Below are positions 48,025 to 60,400 of a DNA stretch of 64,000 nucleotides, one piece after another (position 1 is the first letter of the stretch; the number at the start of each line of letters is the position of its first letter). Under the pieces are notes generated by a model, which saw nothing but the letters and a program-made list of their open reading frames with translations, was not told the DNA's origin and did no database searches. Origin of the DNA: Limnoperna fortunei (taxonomy: Eukaryota; Mollusca; Bivalvia; Mytilida; Modiolidae); the NCBI GenBank assembly GCA_944474755.1, contig OX104124.1, positions 24,278,452 to 24,342,451 of the forward strand, read 5' to 3'. Both the position numbers and the translations under genes were made by a program.

Positions 48025-50201
48025 GTTAAAAACCAATTAGTACAGGAGAATGTTAATGTGCTGTTATTGCTAAATGTGCAGAAAGGAAGGGTTAAAAAAC
48101 CAATTAGTACAGGAGAATGTTATTGTGCTGTTATTGTTATAGGTGCAAAAAGGAAGGGTTAAAAACCCAATAAGTACAGGAGAATGTTATTGTGTTGTTA
48201 TTGTTAAATGTGCAGAAAGGTAGGGTTAAAAAACCAATAAGTACAGGAGAATGTTATTGTGCTGTTATTGTTAGCATTGTTGAATGTGCAGAAAGGAATT
48301 GTTAACAAACCAATAAGTACAGGAGAATGTTATTGTGCTGTTATTGTTAGTGTTGTTAAATGTGCAGAAAGGAAGGGTTAAAAACCAATTAGTACAGGAG
48401 AATGTTATTGTGCTGTTATTGTTAAATGTGCAGAAAGGAAGGGTTAAAAAACCTAAAAGTACCAAAGAATTTTATTCTGCTGTTATTGTTAGCATTGTTA
48501 AATGTGCAAAAAGGAAGGGTTAAAAAACCAATAAGTGCAGGAGAATGTTATTGTGCTGTTATTGTTAGCATTGTTAAATTTGCAGAAAGGAAGAGTTAAA
48601 AAACCAATAAGTACCAAAGAATGTTATTGTGCTGTTGTTGTTAGCATTGTTAAATGTGCAAAAAGGAAGGGTTAAAAAACCAATAAGTACAGGAGAATGT
48701 TATTGTGCTGTTATTGTTAGCATTGTTAAATGTGCAAAAAGGAAGGTTTAAAAAACCAATAAGTACAGGAGAATGTTATTGTGCTGTTATTGTTAGCATT
48801 GTTAAATGTGCAAAAAGGAGGGGTTAAAAAACCAATAAGGACAGGAGAATGTTATTGATGTTATTGTTGGCATTGTTAAATGTGCAGAAAGGAAGGGTTA
48901 AAAAACCAATAAGTACCAAAGAATGTTATTGTGCTGTTATTGTTAGCATTGTTAAATGTGCAGAAAGGAAGGGTTAAAAAACGAATTAGTACAGGAGAAT
49001 GTTATTGTGCTGTTATTGTTAGCATTGTTAAATGTGCAGAAAGGAAGGGTTAACAAACCAATAAGTACAGGAGAATGTTATTGTGCTGTTATTGTTAAAT
49101 GTGCAGAAAGGACTTTTAAAAAACCAATTAGTACAGGAGGATGTTATTGTGCTGTTATTGTTAGCATTGTTAAATGTGCAGAAAGGAGGGGGAGAATGTT
49201 ATTGTGCTGTTATTGTTAGCATTGTTAAATGTGCAGAAAGGAAGGGTTAAAAAACCAATTAGTACAGGAGAATGTTATTGTGATGTTAGTGTTAAATGTG
49301 CAGAAAGGAAGGGTTGAACACCAATTAGTTTAGGAGAATGTTATTGTGCTGTTATTGTTAGCATTGTTAAATGTGCAGAAAGGAAGGGTTAAAAACCAAT
49401 TAGTACAGGGGAATATTATTGTGATGTTATTGTTAAATGTGCAGAAAGGAAGGGTTAAAAAACCAATAAGTACAGGAGAATGTTATTGTGCTGTTATTGT
49501 TAGCATTGTTAAATGTGCAGAAAGGAAGGGTTAACAAACCAATAAGTACAGGAGAATGTTATTGTGCTGTTATTGTTAGTGTTGCTAAATGTGCAGAAAT
49601 GAAGGGTTAAAAACCAATTAGTACAGGAGAATGTTATTGTACTGTTATTGTTAAATGTGCAGAAAGGAAGGGTTAAAAAACCAATAAGTACCAAAGAATT
49701 TTATTGTGCTGTTATTGTTAGCATTGTTAAATGTGCAGAAAGGAAGAGTTAAAAAACCAATAAGTACCAAAGAATGTTATTGTGCTGTTGTTGTAAGCAT
49801 TGTTAAATGTGCAAAAAGGAAGGGTTAAAAAACCAATAAGTACAGGAGAATGTTATTGTGCTGTTATTGTTAGCATTGTTAAATGTGCAAAAAGGAAGGG
49901 TTAAAAAACCAATAAGTACAGGAGAATGTTATTGTGCTGTTATTGTTAGCATTGTTAAATGTGCAAAAAGGAGGGATTAAAAAACCAATAAGGACAGGAG
50001 AATGTTATTGATGTTATTGTTAGCATTGTTAAATGTGCAGAAAGGAAGGGTTAAAAAACCGATAAGTACCAAAGAATGTTATTGTGCTGTTATTGTTAGC
50101 ATTGTTAAATGTGCAGAAAGGAAGGGTTAAAAAACGAATTAGTACAGGAGAATGTTATTGTGCTGTTATTGTTAGCATTGTTAAATGTGCAGAAAGGAAG
50201 G
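48025..50201 (+). repeat. 2177-bp higher-order repeat, copy 1
   Basis: Anchors repeat at 2177-2178 bp: GTTATAGGTGC (about 48139 and 50316), AACCTAAAAGTACC (about 48450 and 50628), the 21-bp deletion junction (49185 and 51363) and ATTAGTTTAGGAG (about 49325 and 51504). Differences include GAATTGTTAACAAACC (48296) against GAAGGGTTAACAAACC. The unit includes both block D markers and the AGGAGGATG unit seen at full length here. Confidence 0.85.
49185..49197 (+). repeat. Monomer boundary deletion (GGAGGGGGAGAATG junction), site 1
   Basis: About 21 bp is missing between GAGGGG and GAGAATG: the TTAAAAAACC start and most of AATTAGTACAG. The deletion joins two G-rich runs, GGGG and GG, suggesting short-homology joining. 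It is seen at four sites, all in the right half of block D. Confidence 0.88.
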
Positions 50202-51640
50202 GTTAAAAACCAATTCGTACAGGAGAATGTTAATGTGCTGTTATTGCTAAATGTGCAGAAAGGAAGGGTTAAAAAACCAATTAGTACAGGAGAATGTTAT
50301 TGTGCTGTTATTGTTATAGGTGCAAAAAGGAAGGGTTAGAAACCCAATAAGTACAGGAGAATGTTATTGTGTTGTTATTGTTAAATGTGCAGAAAGGTAG
50401 GGTTAAAAAACCAATAAGTACAGGAGAATGTTATTGTGCTGTTATTGTTAGCATTGTTGAATGTGCAGAAAGGAAGGGTTAACAAACCAATAAGTACAGG
50501 AGAATGTTATTGTGCTGTTATTGTTAGTGTTGTTAAATGTGCAGAAAGGAAGGGTTAAAAACCAATTAGTACAGGAGAATGTTATTGTGCTGTTATTGTT
50601 AAATGTGCAGAAAGGAAGGGTTAAAAAACCTAAAAGTACCAAAGAATTTTATTCTGCTGTTATTGTTAGCATTGTTAAATGTGCAAAAAGGAAGGGTTAA
50701 AAAAACCAATAAGTACAGGAGAATGTTATTGTGCTGTTATTGTTAGCATTGTTAAATGTGCAGAAAGGAAGAGTTAAAAAACCAATAAGTACCAAAGAAT
50801 GTTATTGTGCTGTTGTTGTTAGCATTGTTAAATGTGCAAAAAGGAAGGGTTAAAAAACCAATAAGTACAGGAGAATGTTATTGTGCTGTTATTGTTAGCA
50901 TTGTTAAATGTGCAAAAAGGAAGGTTTAAAAAACCAATAAGTACAGGAGAATGTTATTGTGCTGTTATTGTTAGCATTGTTAAATGTGCAAAAAGGAGGG
51001 GTTAAAAAACCAATAAGGACAGGAGAATGTTATTGATGTTATTGTTAGCATTGTTAAATGTGCAGAAAGGAAGGGTTAAAAAACCAATAAGTACCAAAGA
51101 ATGTTATTGTGCTGTTATTGTTAGCATTGTTAAATGTGCAGAAAGGAAGGGTTAAAAAACGAATTAGTACAGGAGAATGTTATTGTGCTGTTATTGTTAG
51201 CATTGTTAAATGTGCAGAAAGGAAGGGTTAACAAACCAATAAGTACAGGAGAATGTTATTGTGCTGTTATTGTTAAATGTGCAGAAAGGACTTTTAAAAA
51301 ACCAATTAGTACAGGAGGATGTTATTGTGCTGTTATTGTTAGCATTGTTAAATGTGCAGAAAGGAGGGGGAGAATGTTATTGTGCTGTAATTGTTAGCAT
51401 TGTTAAATGTGCAGAAAGGAAGGGTTAAAAAACCAATTAGTACAGGAGAATGTTATTGTGATGTTAGTGTTAAATGTGCAGAAAGGAAGGGTTGAACACC
51501 AATTAGTTTAGGAGAATGTTATTGTGCTGTTATTGTTAGCATTGTTAAATGTGCAGAAAGGAAGGGTTAAAAACCAATTAGTACAGGGGAATATTATTGT
51601 GATGTTATTGTTAAATGTGCAGAAAGGAAGGGTTAAAAAA
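50202..51640 (+). repeat. 2177-bp higher-order repeat, copy 2, partial
   Basis: It follows copy 1 closely until about 51640. After that, AACGAATTAGTACAGGATAATG leads into module M rather than into the GTTAACAAACC unit. Private change: CCAATTCGTACAGG at about 50212, one of the few CpGs in this part. Confidence 0.84.
51363..51375 (+). repeat. Monomer boundary deletion, site 2
   Basis: This is the counterpart of the junction at 49185, shifted 2178 bp. Confidence 0.88.
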
Positions 51641-52103
51641 CGAATTAGTACAGGATAATGTTATTGTGCTGTTATTGTTAGTATTGTTAAATGTGCAGAA
51701 AGGAAGGGTTAAAAACCAATTAGTACAGGAGAATGTTATTGTGCTGTTATTGTTAAATGTGCAGAAAGGAAGGGTTGAAAAACCAATAAGTACAGGAAAA
51801 TGTTATTATGCTGTAATTGTTAGCATTGTTAAATGTGCAGAAAGGAAGGTTAAAAACCAATTAGTACAGGAGAATGTTAATGTGCTGTTATTGCTAATTG
51901 TGCAGAAAGGAAGGGTTAAAAAAACAATTAGTACAGGAGAATGTTATTGTGCTGTTATTGTTATATGTGCATAAAGGAAGGGTTAAAAACCCAATAAGAA
52001 CAGGAGAATGTTATTGTGCTGTTATTGTTAAATGTGCAGAAAGGTAGGGTTAAAAAACCAATAAGTACAGGAGAATGTTATTGTGCTGTTATTGTTAGCA
52101 TTG

Positions 52104-55000
52104 TTAAATGTGCAGAAAGGAAGGGTTAACAAACCAATAAGTACAGGAGAATGTTATTGTGCTGTTATTGTTAGTGTTGTTAAATGTGCAGAAAGGAAGG
52201 GTTAAAAACCAATTAGTACAGGAGAATGATATTGTGCTGTTATTGTTAAATGTGCAGAAAGGAAGGGTTAAAAAACCAATAAGTACCAAAGAATTTTATT
52301 GTGCTGTTATTGTTAGCATTGTTAAATGTGCAAAAAGGAAGGGTTAAAAAAACAATAAGTGCAGGATAATGTTATTGTGCTGGTATTGTTAGCATTGTTA
52401 AATGTGCAAAAAGGAAGGGTTCAAAAACCAATAAGTACAGGAGAATGTTATTGTGCTGTTATTGTTAGCATTGTTAAATGTGCAAAAAGGAGGGGTTAAA
52501 AAACCAATGAGGACAGGGGAATGTTATTGATGTTATTGTTAGCATTGTTAAATGTGCAGAAGGGAAGTGTTAAAAAATCAATAAGTACAGGAGAATGTTA
52601 TTGTTGTTATTGTTAGCATTGTTAAATGTGCAGAAAGGAAGGGTTAAAAAACCAATCAGTACAGTAGAATGTTATTGTTGTTTTTGTTAGCATTGTTAAA
52701 TGTGCAGAAAGTAAGAGTTTAAAAACCAATAAGTACCAAAGAATGTTATTGTGCTGTTATTGTTAGCATTGTTAAATGTGCAGAAAGGAAGGGTTAAAAA
52801 ACCAATTAGTACAGGAGAATGTTATTGTGCTGTTATTGTTAGCATTGTTAAATGTGCAGAAAGGAAGGTTAAAAACCAATTAGTACAGGAGAATGTTATT
52901 GTGCTGTTATTGCTAAATGTGCAGAAAGGAAGGGTTAAAAAACCAATTAGTACAGGAGAATGTTATTGTGCTGTTATTGTTATATGTGCAGAAAGGAAGG
53001 GTTAAAAAACCAATAAGTACAGGAGAATGTTATTGTGCTGTTATTGTTAGCATTGTTAAATGTGCAGAAAGGAAGGGTTAACAAACCAATAAGTACAGGA
53101 GAATGTTATTGTGCTGTTATTGTTAGTGTTGTTAAATGTGCAGAAAGGAAGGGTTAAAAACCAATTAGTACAGGAGAATGTTATTGTGCTGTTATTGTTA
53201 AATGTGCAGAAAGGAAGGGTTGAAAAACCAATAAGTACAGGAAAATGTTATTATGCTGTAATTGTTAGCATTGTTAAATGTGCAGAAAGGAAGGTTAAAA
53301 ACCAATTAGTACAGGAGAATGTTATTGTGCTGTTATTGCTAAATGTGCAGAAAGGAAGGGTTAAAAAACCAATTAGTACAGGAGAATGTTATTGTGCTGT
53401 TATTGTTATATGTGCAGAAAGGAAGGGTTAAAAACCCAATAAGTACAGGAGAATGTTATTGTGCTGTTATTGTTAAATGTGCAGAAAGGTAGGGTTAAAA
53501 AACCAATAAGTACAGGAGAATGTTATTGTGCTGTTATTGTTAGCATTGTTAAATGTGCAGAAAGGAAGGGTTAACAAACCAATAAGTACAGGAGAATGTT
53601 ATTGTGCTGTTATTGTTAGTGTTGTTAAATGTGCAGAAAGGAAGGGTTAAAAACCAATTAGTACAGGAGAATGTTATTGTGCTGTTATTGTTAAATGTGC
53701 AGAAAGGAAGGGTTAAAAAACCAATAAGTACCAAAGAATTTTATTGTGCTGTTATTGTTAGCATTGTTAAATGTGCAAAAAGGAAGGGTTAAAAAAACAA
53801 TAAGTGCAGGAGAATGTTATTGTGCTGTTATTGTTAGCATTGTTAAATGTGCAAAAATGAAGGGTTAAAAAACCAATAAGTACAGGAGAATGTTATTGTG
53901 CTGTTATTGTTAGCATTGTTAAATGTGCAAAAAGGAGGGGTTAAAAAACCAATAAGGACAGGGGAATGTTAATGATGTTATTGTTAGCATTGTTAAATGT
54001 GCAGAAAGGAAGGGTTGAAAAACCAATAAGTACAGGAGAGTGTTATTGTTGTTATTGTTAGCATTGTTAAATGTGCAGAAAGGAAGGGTTAAAAAACCAA
54101 TCAGTACAGTAGAATGTTATTGTTGTTTTTGTTAGCATTGTTAAATGTGCAGAAAGTAAGAGTTTAAAAACCAATAAGTATCAAAGAATGTTATTGTGCT
54201 GTTATTGTTAGCATTGTTAAATGTGCAGAAAGGAAGGGTTAAAAAACCAATTAGTACAGGAGAATGTTATTGTGCTGTTATTGTTAGCATTGTTAAATGT
54301 GCAGAAAGGAAGGTTAAAAACCAATTAGTACAGGAGAATGTTATTGTGCTGTTACTGCTTAATGTGCAGAAAGGAAGGGTTAAAAAACCAATTAGTACAG
54401 GAGAATGTTATTGTGCTGTTATTGTTATATGTGCAGAAAGGAAGGGTTAAAAACCCAATAAGTACAGGAGAATGTTATTGTGCTGTTATTGATAACATTG
54501 TCAAATGTGCAGAAAGGAAGGGTTAAAAAAACAATTAGTACAGGAGAATGTTATTGTTCTGTTATTGTTAGCATTGTTAAATGTGCAAAAAGGAAGAGTT
54601 AAAAAACCAATAAGTACAGGAGAATGTTATTGTGCTGTTATTGTTAGCATTGTTAAATGTGCAGAAAGGAAGGGTTAAAAAAACAATAAGTACAGGAGAA
54701 TGTTATTGTGCTGTTATTGTTAGCATTGTTAAATGTGCAGAAAGGAAGGGTTAAAACACCAATAAGTACAGGAGAATGTTATTGTGCTATTATTGTTAAA
54801 TGTGCAGAAAGGAAGGGTTGAAAAACCAATAAGTACAGGAAATGTTATTATGCTGTAATTGTTAGCATTGTTAAATGTGCAGAAAGGAAGGTTAAAAACC
54901 AATTAGTACAGGAGAATGTTAATGTGCTGTTATTGCTAAATGTGCAGAAAGGAAGGGTTAAAAAACCAATTAGTACAGGAGAATGTTATTGTGCTGTTAT
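52104..55000 (+). repeat. Third pair of ~1445-bp units in block D
   Basis: Stretches beginning at 52104, 52159 and 52751 recur at 53549, 53604 and 54196, all offset 1445 bp, as does AAAGTAAGAGTTTAAAAACC (52707 and 54152). Copy-specific changes include CCAATGAGGACAGG (about 52505), GAAGGGAAGTGTT (52559) and AAGTATCAAAGAATG (about 54176). After 54480 the unit ends in an imported TTGATAACATTGTC module and a set of units similar to 47.8-48.0 kb. Confidence 0.83.
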
Positions 55001-55499
55001 TGTTATAGGTGCAGAAAGGAAGGGTTAAAAACCCAATAAGTACAGGAGAATGTTATTGTGTTGTTATTGTTAAATGTGCAGAAAGGTAGGGTTAAAAAAC
55101 CAATAAGTACAGGAGAATGTTATTGTGCTGTTATTGTTAGCATTGTTAAATGTGCAGAAAGGAAGGGTTAACAAACCAATAAGTACAGGAGAATGTTATT
55201 GTGCTGTTATTGTTAGTGTTGTTAAATGTGCAGAAAGGAAGGGTTAAAAACCAATTAGTACAGGAGAATGTTATTGTGCTGTTATTGTTAAATGTGCAGA
55301 AAGGAAGGGTTAAAAAACCAAAAAGTACCAAAGAATTTTATTGTGCTGTTATTGTTAGCATTGTTAAATGTGCAAAAAGGAAGGGTTAAAAAACCAATAA
55401 GTGCAGGAGAATGTTATTGTGCTGTTATTGTTAGCATTGTTAAATTTGCAGAAAGGAAGAATTAAAAAACCAATAAGTACCAAAGAATGTTATTGTGCT

Positions 55500-56434
55500 G
55501 TTGTTGTTAGCATTGTTAAATGTGCAAAAAGGAAGGGTTAAAAAACCAATAAGTACAGGAGAATGTTATTGTGCTGTTATTGTTAGCATTGTTAAATGTG
55601 CAAAAAGGAAGGTTTAAAAAACCAATAAGTACAGGAGAATGTTATTGTGCTGTTATTGTTAGCATTGTTAAATGTGCAAAAAGGAGGGGTTAAAAAACCA
55701 ATAAGGACAGGAGAATGTTATTGATGTTATTGTTAGCATTGTTAAATGTGCAGAAAGGAAGGGTTAAAAAACCAATAAGTACCAAAGAATGTTATTGTGC
55801 TGTTATTGTTAGCATTGTTAAATGTGCAGAAAGGAAGGGTTAAAAAACGAATTAGTACAGGAGAATGTTATTGTGCTGTTATTGTTAGCATTGTTAAATG
55901 TGCAGAAAGGAAGGGTTAAAAAACCAATAAGTACAGGAGAATGTTATTGTGCTGTTATTGTTAAATGTGCAGAAAGGACTGTTAAAAAACCAATTAGTAC
56001 AGGAGGATGTTATTGTGCTGTTATTGTTAGCATTGTTAAATGTGCAGAAAGGAGGGGGAGAATGTTATTGTGCTGTAATTGTTAGCATTGTTAAATGTGC
56101 AGAAAGGAAGGGTTAAAAAACCAATTAGTACAGGAGAATGTTATTGTGATGTTAGTGTTAAATGTGCAGAAAGGAAGGGTTGAAAACCAATTAGTTTAGG
56201 AGAATGTTATTGTGCTGTTATTGTTAGCATTGTTAAATGTGCAGAAAGGAAGGGTTAAAAACCAATTAGTACAGGGGAATATTATTGTGATGTTATTGTT
56301 AAATGTGCAGAAAGGAAGGTTTAAAAAACCAATAAGTGCAGGAGAATGTTTTTGTGATGTTATTGTTAGCATTGTTAAATGTGCAGAAAGGAAGGGTTAA
56401 ACAACCAATTAGTACAGGAGAATGTTATTGTGCT
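55500..56434 (+). repeat. 935-bp higher-order repeat, copy 1
   Basis: This short unit of about 12-13 monomers includes AAGGACAGGAG, AAGTACCAAAGAATG, AGGAGGATG, the boundary deletion, GTGATGTTAGTG, ATTAGTTTAGGAG, GGAATATTATTGTGATG, AATGTTTTTGTGATG and GGTTAAACAACC. All recur 935-936 bp later. The same order, less complete, is found in the 2177-bp unit, so this is a shortened derivative of it. Ends are approximate. Confidence 0.86.
56051..56062 (+). repeat. Monomer boundary deletion, site 3
   Basis: This is the same 21-bp loss as at 49185. The next unit reads TGTAATTG rather than TGTTATTG, as at 51380, so it shares the lineage of the second 2177-bp copy. Confidence 0.88.
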
Positions 56435-57369
56435 GTTATTGTTAGCATTGTTAAATGTGCAAAAAGGAAGGGTTAAAAAACCAATAAGTACAGGAGAATG
56501 TTATTGTGCTGGTATTGTTAGCATTGTTAAATGTGCAAAAAGGAAGGTTTAAAAAACCAATAAGTACAGGAGAATGTTATTGTGCTGTTATTGTTAGCAT
56601 TGTTAAATGTGCAAAAAGGAGGGGTTAAAAAACCAATAAGGACAGGAGAATGTTATTGATGTTATTGTTAGCATTGTTAAATGTGCAGAAAGGAAGGGTT
56701 AAAAAACCAATAAGTACCAAAGAATGTTATTGTGCTGTTATTGTTAGCATTGTTAAATGTGCAGAAAGGAAGGGTTAAAAAACCAATTAGTACAGGAGAA
56801 TGTTATTGTGCTGTTATTGTTAGCATTGTTAAATGTGCAGAAAGGAAGGGTTAAAAAACCAATAAGTACAGGAGAATGTTATTGTGCTGTTATTGTTAAA
56901 TGTGCAGAAAGGACTGTTAAAAAACCAATTAGTACAGGAGGATGTTATTGTGCTGTTATTGTTAGCATTGTTAAATGTGCAGAAAGGAGGGGGAGAATGT
57001 TATTGTGCTGTAATTGTTAGCATTGTTAAATGTGCAGAAAGGAAGGGTTAAAAAACCAATTAGTACAGGAGAATGTTATTGTGATGTTAGTGTTAAATGT
57101 GCAGAAAGGAAGGGTTGAAAACCAATTAGTTTAGGAGAATGTTATTGTGCTGTTATTGTTAGCATTGTTAAATGTGCAGAAAGGAAGGGTTAAAAACCAA
57201 TTAGTACAGGGGAATATTATTGTGATGTTATTGTTAAATGTGCAGAAAGGAAGGTTTAAAAAACCAATAAGTGCAGGAGAATGTTTTTGTGATGTTATTG
57301 TTAGCATTGTTAAATGTGCAGAAAGGAAGGGTTAAACAACCAATTAGTACAGGAGAATGTTATTGTGCT
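56435..57369 (+). repeat. 935-bp higher-order repeat, copy 2
   Basis: This is a tandem copy of 55500-56434. GGTTAAACAACC is at about 57329 against 56394. One visible difference is AACCAATTAG in place of AACGAATTAG near 56781. The block D variants end shortly after this copy, with GGAAGTGATAAAAACC at about 57402 forming the right border. Confidence 0.86.
56986..56997 (+). repeat. Monomer boundary deletion, site 4
   Basis: This is the counterpart of the junction at 56051, shifted 935 bp. Confidence 0.88.
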
Positions 57370-57412
57370 GTTATTGTTAGCATTGTTAAATGTGCAGAAA
57401 GGAAGTGATAAA

Positions 57413-60400
57413 AACCAATTAGAACAGGAGAACGTTATTGTGCTGTAATTGTTAGCATTGTTAAATGTGCAGAAAGGAAGGGTTAAAAACCAATTAGTAC
57501 AGGAGAATGTTATTGTGTTGTTATTGTTAAATGTGCAGAAAGGAAGGGTTAAAAACCAATTAGTACAGGAGAATGTTATTGTGTTGTTATTGTGAAATGT
57601 TTAGAAAGGAAGGGTTAAAAAACCAATTAGTACAGGAGAATGTTATTGTGCAGTTATTGTTAGCATTGTTAAATGTGCAAAAAGGAAGGGTTAAAAAACC
57701 AATAAGTACAGGAGAATGTTATTGTGCTGATATTGTTAGAATTGTTAAATGTGCAAAAAGGAAGGGTTAAAAAAAACAATTAGTACATTAGAATGCTATT
57801 GTGCATTTATTGTTAGCATTGTTAAATGTGCAGAAAGGAAGGGTTAAAAAACGAATAAGTACAGGAGAATATTATTGTGCTGTTATTGTTAGCATTGTCA
57901 AATGTGCAGAAAGGAAGGGTTAAAAAAAACAATTAGTACAGGAGAATGTTATTGTGCTGTAATTGTTAGCATTGTTAAGATGCAAAAAGGAAGAGTTAAA
58001 TAACCAATTAGTACAGGAGAATGTTATTGTGTTGTTATTGTTAAATGTTCAGAAAGGAAGGGTTAAAAAACCAATTAGTACAGGAGAATGTTATTGTGCA
58101 GTTATTGTTAGCATTGTTAAATGTGCAAAAAGGAAGGGTTAAATAACCAATTAGTACAGGGAATGTTATTGTGCTGTTGTTGTAAGCATTGTTAAATGTG
58201 CAGAAAGGAAGAGTTAAAAATCCAATAAGTACAGGAGAATGTTATTGTGCTGTTATTGTTAGCATTGTTAAATGTGCAAAAAGGAAGGGTTAAAAAAACC
58301 AATAAGTACAGGAGAATGTCATTGTGTTGTTATTGTAAGCATTGTCAAATGTGCAGAAAGCAATGGTTAAAAAACAATTACTACAGGAGAATGTTATTGT
58401 GCTGTAATTGTTAGCATAGTTAAGATGCAAAAGGGAAGAGTTAAATAACCGATCAGTACAGGAGAATGTTATTGTGCTAATGTTGTTAGCATTGTTAAAT
58501 GTGCAGAAAGGAAGGGTTGAAAATCCAATCAATACATTAGAATGTTATTGTGCTGTTATTGTTAGCATTGTTAAATGTACAGAAAGGAAGGGTTAAAAAA
58601 CCAATAAGTACAGGAGAATATTATTGTGCTGTTATTGTTAGCATTGTCAAATGTGCAGAAAGGATTGGTTAAAAAAAACAATTAGTACAGGAGAATGTTA
58701 TTGTGCTGTAATTGTTAGCATTGTTAAGATGCAAAAAGGAAGAGTTAAATAACCGATAAGTACAGGAGAATGTTATTGTGCTGTAATTGTTAGCATTGTT
58801 TATTATGCAGAAAAGAAGGGTTAAAAAACCAATAAGTACCGGAGAAAGTTATTGTGCTGTTATTGTTAGCATTGTTAAATGTGCAAAAGGAAGAGTTGAA
58901 AACCAATTAGTACAGGAGAATGTTATTGTGCTGTAATTGTTAGCATTGTTAAATGTGCAGAAAGGAAGGGTTAAAAACCACTTAGTACAGGAGAATATTA
59001 ATGTGTTGTTATTGTTAAATGTGCAGAAAGGAAGGGTTAAAAACCAATTAGTGCAGGAGAATGTTATTGTGTTGTTATTGTTAAATGTTCAGAAAGGAAG
59101 GGTTAAAAAACCAATTAGTACAGGAGAATGTTATTGTGCAGTTATTGTTAGCATTGTTAAATGTACAAAAAGGAAGGGTTAAATAACCAATTAGTACAGG
59201 GAATGTTATTGTGCTGTTGTTGTAAGCATTGTTAAATGTGCAGAAAGGAAGAGTTAAAATTCCAATAAGTACAGGAGAATGTTATTGTGCTGTTATTGTT
59301 AGCATTGTTAAATGTGCAAAAAGGAAGGGTTAAAAAAACCAATAAGTACAGGAGAATGTTATTGTGCTGTTATTGTTAGCATTGTTAAATGTGCAAAAAG
59401 GAAGGGTTTAAAAAACCAATAAGTACAGGAGAATGTCATTGTGTTGTTATTGTAAGCATTGTCAAATGTGCAGAAAGGAATGGTTAAAAAACAATTACTA
59501 CAGGAGAATGTTATTGTGCTGTAATTGTTAGCATAGTTAAGATGCAAAAGGGAAGAGTTAAATAACCGATCAGTACAGGAGAATGTTATTGTGCTAATGT
59601 TGTTAGCATTGTTAAATGTGCAAAAAGGAAGGGTTAAAAAAACCAATTAGTACAGGAGAATGTTTTTGTGCTGTTATTGTTAGCATTGTTAAATGTGCAG
59701 AAAGGAAGGGTTAAAAATCCAATCAGTACATTAGAATGTTATTGTGCTGTTATTGTTAGCATTGTTAAATGTACAGAAAGGAAGGGTTAAAAAACCAATA
59801 AGTACATTAGAATGTTATTGTGCTGTTATTGTTAGCATTGTCAAATGTGCAGAAAGGAAGGGTTAAAAAACCAATAAGTACAGGAGAATGTTATTGTGCT
59901 GTTATTGTTAGCATTGTTAAATGTGCAAAAAGGAAGAGTTAAAAAACCAATAAGTACAGGAGAATGTTATTGTGCTGTTATTGTTATATGTGCAGAAAGG
60001 AAGGGTTAAAAAACCAATTAGTACAGAAGAATCTTATTGTGCTGATATTGTTAGCATTGTTAAATGTGCAAAAAGGAAGAGTTAAAAACCAATTAGTACA
60101 GGAGAATGTTATTGTGCTGTAATTGTTAGCATTGTTAAATGTGCAGAAAGGAAGGGTTAAAAACCAATTAGTACAGGAGAATGTTATTGTGTTGTTATTG
60201 TTAAATGTTCAGAAAGGAAGGGTTAAAAAACCAATTAGTACAGGAGAATGTTATTGTGCTGTTATTGTTAGCATTGTTAAATGTGCAGAAAGGAAGAGTT
60301 AAAAATCCAATAAGTACAGGAGAATGTTATTGTGCTGTTATTGTTAGCATTGTTAAATGTGCAAAAAGGAAGGGTTAAAAAAACAATTAGTACAGGAGAA

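Larger units (their letters stand above)
31119..57412 (+). repeat. Block D: distinct satellite domain built from a ~1445-bp unit
   Basis: This 26-kb domain uses variants that I did not see elsewhere: AAGTACCAAAGAATG (first about 32352, last about 56711), TTATTGATGTTATTG and TTATTGTTGTTATTG (units lacking GTGC), CAGTACAGTAG with TTGTTGTTTTTG, and CCAATAAGGACAGG. The last recurs about 17 times: 32.2, 33.8, 35.2, 37.3, 39.2, 40.7, 42.7, 44.3, 45.5, 47.7, 48.8, 50.0, 51.0, 52.5, 54.0, 55.7 and 56.6 kb. The flanking markers TTAAGATGC and GTCATTGTGTTG are absent inside. Spacing of the 17 copies varies (about 0.94-2.2 kb) around the basic 1445-bp unit of 19 monomers. The domain looks like a later expansion within an older array. 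Confidence 0.87.

Noticed and set aside
31119..57412. Block D as a separate satellite family
   Set aside because: Its units share the full monomer plan, module M and several older-type modules with the flanks, so it is a subfamily or expansion of the same satellite.
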